Shown here: positions 3,449-5,135 of the stretch, piece by piece
Layout: the number at the start of each line of letters is the position of its first letter
Position numbering within the stretch: position 1 is the stretch's first letter
DNA from: Eudoraea sp.
Lineage (GTDB): Bacteria; Bacteroidota; Bacteroidia; Flavobacteriales; Flavobacteriaceae
DNA: 5,135 bases
Reading direction: 5' to 3'
Assembly: GCA_024642325.1 (NCBI GenBank)
Contig: JAHEBI010000219.1
Location: forward strand, 1-5,135
The notes under the pieces: generated by a model
What the model was told of the DNA's origin: nothing
The model's database searches: none
What the model saw: only the letters and a program-made list of their open reading frames with translations
Program-made: the position numbers and the translations under genes

Positions 3449-5135
3449 ATGAAATGCCCAAAATGCCTTTCAAAGAATCGTGAAGAAGCAAAATTCTGCA
3501 ATGAATGTGGTCATAAATTGGAACTCGCCTGCCCTAAATGTAAAAATATCAATCGTCCAGATAGCAAATTTTGTGATGAATGCGGTCACGATCTCTCAAA
3601 ACCGTTTGTACCCAAAGAACCATTAGAATCTTCACAACAACCTGATATGTTTCCCGAAACATCTGGATCAGCGGTTTTTTCCGAAGGGGAACGCCGCCAG
3701 GCTACTATTGTTTTCTCCGACCTTTCCGGATACACGGCGATGAATGAACAGCTCGATCCCGAAGAGGTTGAAGGGATTATGGGCCGGATCAAGGAAGAAG
3801 CAGTGAACATAGTGGAAAGTTATGGAGGAATCGTCAACCAGTTTGTTGGAGATGAGGTCTTGGCCTTATTTGGCATTCCCACGGCCCATGAAGATGACCC
3901 TCTCCGTGCTGTCAAAGCTACCATAGAGTTGCATGAGATGGTTCGACAGATGAGCTTTGAGGTAGAAGATCGCATTGGAAAAACGCTCACGATGCACACC
4001 GGGATCAACTCCGGATTGATCGTAACCAACCTGCGAGACGACCGGGATGGTTTATATGGCATCACCGGCGAAACGGTCAACACCGGGGCAAGATTGAAAT
4101 CGCAAGCGGGATCGGACAACATTCTGGTCGGCGCGGAAACGCAGAGGTTGATAACACCCTTCTTTGAGACGGAAGCCCTTGAAGCGATCAGGATGAAAGG
4201 GCAAGTTGAAGCAACGATTCCCTATCGAATAATAGGAGCATCAAAGATTCACACCCGCTTTGAGGCCGCGGAGAAGAAAGGTCTTGCGACCTACACCGGG
4301 CGAGAACAGGAATTGACTACCTTCCATACCTGCCTTGAAAAAACGCTCCAGGGAAAAGGCCAATTTGTCACAGTGGTGGGAGAAGCGGGTGCTGGCAAGA
4401 GCCGTTTGCTCTACGAATTCAGGCACGGTTTGGACAGGGAAAAGATCACGGTTTTGCAGGGAATGTGCCAATCCTATGGAAGCGACACTCCTTATCTGCC
4501 CTTCATGGACTCTTTACGGTGGGGACTCCATCTGAGAGAGGAAGCCAGCCCGACTGAATTGTTGGAAAAAGCTTTGACCAACATTAAAGCCATTGATCCT
4601 TCGTTAGAGCAATATACTCCACTTTATCTTCACTTGTTGTCCATCCAAAGCGATTATCAACTTCCCGCACATCTGCAAGGCAAGGAACTGCGAAAAGCCA
4701 TGGAGGAAGCCTTGGCCTTGATGATTACCCTGAACACACAACATGGGCCGATGGTGATGATCCTTGAAGATTGGCACTGGAGCGACGAGGCTTCCCAATC
4801 GGCGTTGAAACATCTGCTTGACGTTACCGCTACTTATGCTTTGATGGTGGTTGTCACTTACCGGCCAGACTATTCAGCAAGCTGGGGCAACCTGAGCTAT
4901 CACACTCCCGTTGTTTTGAAACCATTGGATGCCCGGCATACTGAAGATATCATCAAGTCGGTTTCAGAAGCAGTACAATTGCCGGAAGAGTTGGGGAAAT
5001 TTATTCATGAACGCACCAGCGGTAACCCGCTATTCATTGAAGAAGTCTGTTATTCTCTTATTGAAGAAGGTGCGGTTGTGATTAAAGAAGGTCGGGTAGT
5101 GTTGACTCGATCTCTGGAAAAACTTAGCCTGCCTA
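3449..5135 (+). CDS. Zinc-ribbon, class III nucleotide cyclase and AAA ATPase signalling protein (partial, 3' end missing)
   Basis: The window shows the first 562 residues; the gene runs off the right edge. Two zinc ribbons lie at 3-20 (CPKC, CNEC) and 28-45 (CPKC, CDEC), followed by a polar linker (50-80). The class III cyclase homology domain (about 81-262) carries metal-binding Asp91 (FSDLSGYT) and Asp135 (GDEVLALFG), plus transition-state Asn211 and Arg215 (VNTGARL). By alignment to known class III enzymes, the substrate-base positions are Gln131 and Gly204 instead of Lys and Asp, so nucleotide specificity is uncertain or activity reduced. A STAND-like ATPase follows: Walker A GEAGAGKS (311-318), Walker B region MILEDWHWSD (437-446) and TSGNPLFIEE (523-532). 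Family members usually continue with TPR-like repeats, expected beyond the window. No membrane segment is visible, so it is probably cytoplasmic. It starts at a G+C-richer boundary and shares no obvious operon with the left-hand genes. Confidence 0.92.
   Translation, partial: MKCPKCLSKNREEAKFCNECGHKLELACPKCKNINRPDSKFCDECGHDLSKPFVPKEPLESSQQPDMFPETSGSAVFSEGERRQATIVFSDLSGYTAMNEQLDPEEVEGIMGRIKEEAVNIVESYGGIVNQFVGDEVLALFGIPTAHEDDPLRAVKATIELHEMVRQMSFEVEDRIGKTLTMHTGINSGLIVTNLRDDRDGLYGITGETVNTGARLKSQAGSDNILVGAETQRLITPFFETEALEAIRMKGQVEATIPYRIIGASKIHTRFEAAEKKGLATYTGREQELTTFHTCLEKTLQGKGQFVTVVGEAGAGKSRLLYEFRHGLDREKITVLQGMCQSYGSDTPYLPFMDSLRWGLHLREEASPTELLEKALTNIKAIDPSLEQYTPLYLHLLSIQSDYQLPAHLQGKELRKAMEEALALMITLNTQHGPMVMILEDWHWSDEASQSALKHLLDVTATYALMVVVTYRPDYSASWGNLSYHTPVVLKPLDARHTEDIIKSVSEAVQLPEELGKFIHERTSGNPLFIEEVCYSLIEEGAVVIKEGRVVLTRSLEKLSLP

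Noticed and set aside
3586..4813. Several short frames on both strands inside the cyclase gene
   Set aside because: All lie inside the continuous 562-codon reading frame with clear zinc-ribbon, cyclase and ATPase motifs.

Overview
The window looks like a piece of a Gram-negative bacterial chromosome, most likely a Desulfobacterota-type (deltaproteobacterial) genome. That assignment is an inference. It rests on a sigma-54 activator with a GAF sensor, a proteobacterial FadM-type thioesterase, and a double zinc-ribbon / class III cyclase / AAA ATPase giant protein of a kind I associate with sulfate-reducing deltaproteobacteria. No rRNA, tRNA, CRISPR array, transposase or phage gene was seen.

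Layout. Bases 1-209 are AT-rich and without a convincing gene. A sigma-54-dependent activator (GAF, AAA+, Fis-type HTH) occupies 210-1769 on the minus strand. A 220-base divergent intergenic region (1770-1989) holds a candidate -24/-12 promoter facing right, a long interrupted inverted repeat about 97 bases upstream of the predicted transcription start, a second short palindrome, and a sigma-70-like promoter facing left for the activator. To the right, fadM (acyl-CoA thioesterase, 1990-2412) and a small four-helix membrane protein of unknown function (2427-2828) form a two-gene operon that ends at a 9-bp hairpin. Bases 2829-3448 are AT-rich and noncoding but full of inverted repeats and GATATC palindromes. 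From 3449 to the right edge runs a large gene, cut off by the window: two zinc ribbons, a class III nucleotide cyclase domain, then a STAND-like AAA ATPase. It is visibly richer in G+C than most of what lies to its left.

How the parts may work together. The activator and the fadM operon form a self-contained sigma-54 circuit. The GAF domain would sense a signal, perhaps a fatty-acid or acyl-CoA related one (speculation). The activator would bind the inverted repeat and drive fadM plus the membrane protein, while the same repeat overlaps the -35 box of the activator's own promoter and so could give autoregulation. A 22-base direct repeat (19/22 identical) lies just outside each end of this module. 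The cyclase-ATPase gene appears to be an independent signalling unit.
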